From Candidatus Thorarchaeota archaeon (GTDB lineage: Archaea > Asgardarchaeota > Thorarchaeia > Thorarchaeales > Thorarchaeaceae), in the NCBI GenBank assembly GCA_013138615.1, contig WTCK01000041.1, positions 1 to 6,714 of the forward strand: a stretch of 6,714 nt of DNA, read 5' to 3'. Under the pieces are notes generated by a model that made no database searches, was not told where the DNA came from, and saw nothing but the letters and a program-made list of their open reading frames with translations. Positions 6,623 through 6,714 of the stretch are shown in pieces (within the stretch, counting starts at the first letter, position 1; each line of letters opens with the position of its first letter). A program made the translations under genes and the position numbers.

Positions 6623-6714
6623 CTTGCTGTCGAACTCGTATAAACCCAATCTATTACACCTTGAAGGCATTAGTTCAATCTATGGTCTTTAAGAGTATTG
6701 AAAAGGGTCAAGTC

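Overview
The window looks archaeal. Its main protein-coding genes are separated by short gaps, and GC content is moderate. It carries a membrane-anchored M1 peptidase dense in N-glycosylation sequons, a 2-hydroxyacyl-CoA dehydratase/benzoyl-CoA reductase type enzyme pair, an acyl-CoA ligase and a CamH-like gamma carbonic anhydrase. This mix suits an anaerobic or facultatively anaerobic archaeon. An Asgard (Thorarchaeia-like) or similar uncultured lineage is my guess from protein style only. There is no rRNA, tRNA or marker gene here to settle it.

Layout: positions 1-1824 hold two minus-strand genes of the HgdB/BcrB-BcrC family. The promoter-proximal one is complete (403 codons, GTG start). 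The distal one begins inside the stop codon of the first (TGATG) and runs off the left edge of the window. A 233-base intergenic region (1825-2057) separates this pair from a divergent AMP-forming acyl-CoA ligase (2058-3791). The ligase ends in a very strong GC hairpin plus T-rich tract. Next come a doubtful small single-pass membrane protein (3859-4026), a membrane-anchored M1 zinc metallopeptidase (4105-6105) and, convergent with it after a 25-base gap, a gamma-class carbonic anhydrase-like protein (6131-6622, possibly from 6670).

The one functional link I can argue for is on the left. The ligase makes acyl-CoA thioesters, and the divergent iron-sulfur enzyme family acts on CoA thioesters, either by radical dehydration of 2-hydroxyacyl-CoA or by reduction of an aromatic ring. 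The ATP-driven activator that such enzymes need is not in the window and might lie beyond position 1. The peptidase and carbonic anhydrase look like unrelated housekeeping or cell-surface genes.

I found no mobile element, CRISPR array, RNA gene or defence system. No wholly new system is evident. The points most worth a second look are the substrate of the dehydratase/ligase cluster, the small membrane ORF whose possible TATA box overlaps the preceding terminator tract, and the heavily sequon-decorated peptidase.
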